A stretch of 7,500 bases of DNA. Source: Atribacteria bacterium SCGC AAA255-N14 (GTDB lineage Bacteria > Atribacterota > JS1 > SB-45 > 34-128). The notes below the pieces were generated by a model that made no database searches, was not told where the DNA came from, and was given only the letters and a program-made list of their open reading frames with translations. The stretch spans positions 1 through 7,500 of the forward strand of contig ASPC01000002.1 of assembly GCA_000405345.1 (NCBI GenBank), given 5' to 3'. Shown in pieces: positions 7,165-7,500 of this stretch (the first letter of the stretch is position 1; each line of letters begins with the position of its first letter). A program made the translations under genes and the position numbers.

Positions 7165-7207
7165 CTATACGCTCTACGCTATACGCTCTACGCTATACGC
7201 GATACTA
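7165..7207 (+). repeat. Period-7 repeat array, alternating CTATACG and CTCTACG units
   Basis: Five perfect-length units alternate CTATACG, CTCTACG, CTATACG, CTCTACG, CTATACG, and a diverged CGATACT follows. The A/C alternation at the third base gives a 14-bp superperiod, suggesting duplication of a two-unit block. The 14-mer made of units one and two (7165-7178, repeated at 7179-7192) is the exact reverse complement of 6915-6928. Two further related units (CTATACA and CGATACA) lie at 7105-7118. Confidence 0.85.
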
Positions 7208-7254
7208 ATTTTTTCTGCCTCCTTTTTCTATCTTTTCTTTCTCTTTCTTAACTC

Positions 7255-7282
7255 GATACTGTATACTAGATACTCGATACTG
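7255..7282 (+). repeat. Second period-7 array, GATACTN type
   Basis: Four units run GATACTG, TATACTA, GATACTC, GATACTG. The core ATACT is identical in all four and only the flanking bases vary. It is separated from the 7165-7207 array by about 47 nt of pyrimidine-rich DNA with no gene. It shares its unit type with the array upstream of pdxS (GATACGC, TATACTC). Confidence 0.8.
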
Positions 7283-7290
7283 TCTTTCCC

Positions 7291-7319
7291 TTGCATTTCT
7301 CCCCCGGTTATACTATAAT
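7291..7319 (+). promoter_or_regulatory. Tandem promoter P1, sigma70-type
   Basis: TTGCAT (7291-7296) and a perfect TATAAT (7314-7319) have the ideal 17-nt spacing, and the spacer ends in a CCCCCGG run and TTATAC. The predicted start is near 7326. No open reading frame follows directly; a second promoter lies about 100 nt further on in the same direction. Confidence 0.6.
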
Positions 7320-7351
7320 TATCATTGCCAGAAGTACTAATTTAAGCAGAT

Positions 7352-7381
7352 AAAAAATATTTAAATTCTTCTAAAAAATAT
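7352..7381 (+). promoter_or_regulatory. Phased A-tract direct repeat upstream of P2 (UP-like element)
   Basis: TAAAAAATAT occurs twice, 7352-7361 and 7372-7381, with start points 20 nt apart, close to two helical turns. Relative to the predicted P2 start near 7429 the tracts lie at roughly -77 to -48. A+T-rich tracts of this kind upstream of a -35 commonly bind the RNA polymerase alpha subunit or bend DNA and strengthen promoters. Confidence 0.5.
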
Positions 7382-7393
7382 GCGGAATAATCC

Positions 7394-7422
7394 TTGACAA
7401 CAACCTTTAACTTTGTTAGTAT
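7394..7422 (+). promoter_or_regulatory. Tandem promoter P2 with perfect -35
   Basis: A consensus TTGACA (7394-7399) is followed after 17 nt by TAGTAT (7417-7422), predicting a start near 7429. It is the best -35 in the window. The gene or RNA it drives is not in view: only about 70 nt of transcript fit before the window ends. Confidence 0.7.
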
Positions 7423-7428
7423 GGAATC

Positions 7429-7493
7429 TGTCACTTCGGAATTTATAGTGATACATAAGAAAATGGGGTTTCAGGGGTTTCTCCTGAATTCCC
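7429..7493 (+). other. Structured start of the P2 transcript (two hairpins)
   Basis: Hairpin one pairs TGTCACT (7429-7435) with AGTGA plus CA (7447-7451 and 7454-7455), with a 2-nt bulge. Hairpin two pairs 7465-7468 with 7490-7493 and 7470-7477 with 7481-7488, with one T/T mismatch and a TTT loop; it includes TTCAGG with CCTGAA. A pyrimidine run reaches the window edge. It could be a leader, an rRNA-operon leader or a small RNA. No known RNA family motif is recognised. Confidence 0.45.
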
Positions 7494-7500
7494 TCTCTCT

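Noticed and set aside
7165..7282. CRISPR array
   Set aside because: Units are 7 nt in direct tandem with no unique spacers of 25-40 nt, and no cas genes are present.
7463..7500. Start of a protein-coding gene at ATG 7463 running off the window
   Set aside because: No Shine-Dalgarno sequence, only 13 codons visible, and the ATG is at the base of a stable hairpin. It cannot be supported from this window.
7423..7500. Beginning of a 16S rRNA, tmRNA or SRP RNA gene
   Set aside because: The promoters are suggestive, but no conserved 5' sequence of these RNAs is seen in the visible bases.

Overview
The window is A+T-rich, densely coding DNA from a bacterium that is probably anaerobic. Arg codons are mostly AGA/AGG, and strong GGAGG-type ribosome binding sites precede the genes. 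All five complete genes and one partial gene lie on the + strand. The main metabolic marker is a full-length pyruvate:ferredoxin oxidoreductase. The dnaX-ybaB-recR order, and a DnaX C-terminus resembling Gram-positive tau proteins, point to a Firmicutes-like or deep-branching candidate-phylum lineage. I cannot name the taxon from sequence alone.

Layout. Positions 2-1500 hold a DNA replication/repair cluster: the 3' end of dnaX (clipped by the window edge), ybaB (nucleoid-associated protein) and recR, with gaps of 32 and 12 nt. After a 100-nt gap, nifJ (1601-5158) encodes an 1185-residue PFOR and ends at a near-perfect intrinsic terminator (5211-5254). A 241-nt spacer carries a short heptanucleotide repeat array and a likely promoter for pdxS-pdxT (5400-6900). 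These two genes encode the lyase/synthase and glutaminase subunits of the DXP-independent pyridoxal 5'-phosphate synthase. Both begin with TTG.

Positions 6901-7500 contain no convincing gene. This stretch has diverged period-7 repeats (consensus near TATACGC on one strand or the other) that change orientation around a long imperfect hairpin (7047-7142). They are followed by two consensus-like sigma70 promoters in tandem (7291-7319 and 7394-7422), with helically phased A-tracts between them. The transcript predicted from the second promoter would be highly structured. Whatever it drives lies beyond the window and may be strongly expressed.

The genes are housekeeping functions: replication clamp loading, recombinational repair, anaerobic pyruvate oxidation to acetyl-CoA and reduced ferredoxin, and PLP supply. 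No defence system, mobile-element protein, CRISPR array or tRNA gene was found. The unexplained material is the heptad repeat family and the structured, strongly promoted 3' region.
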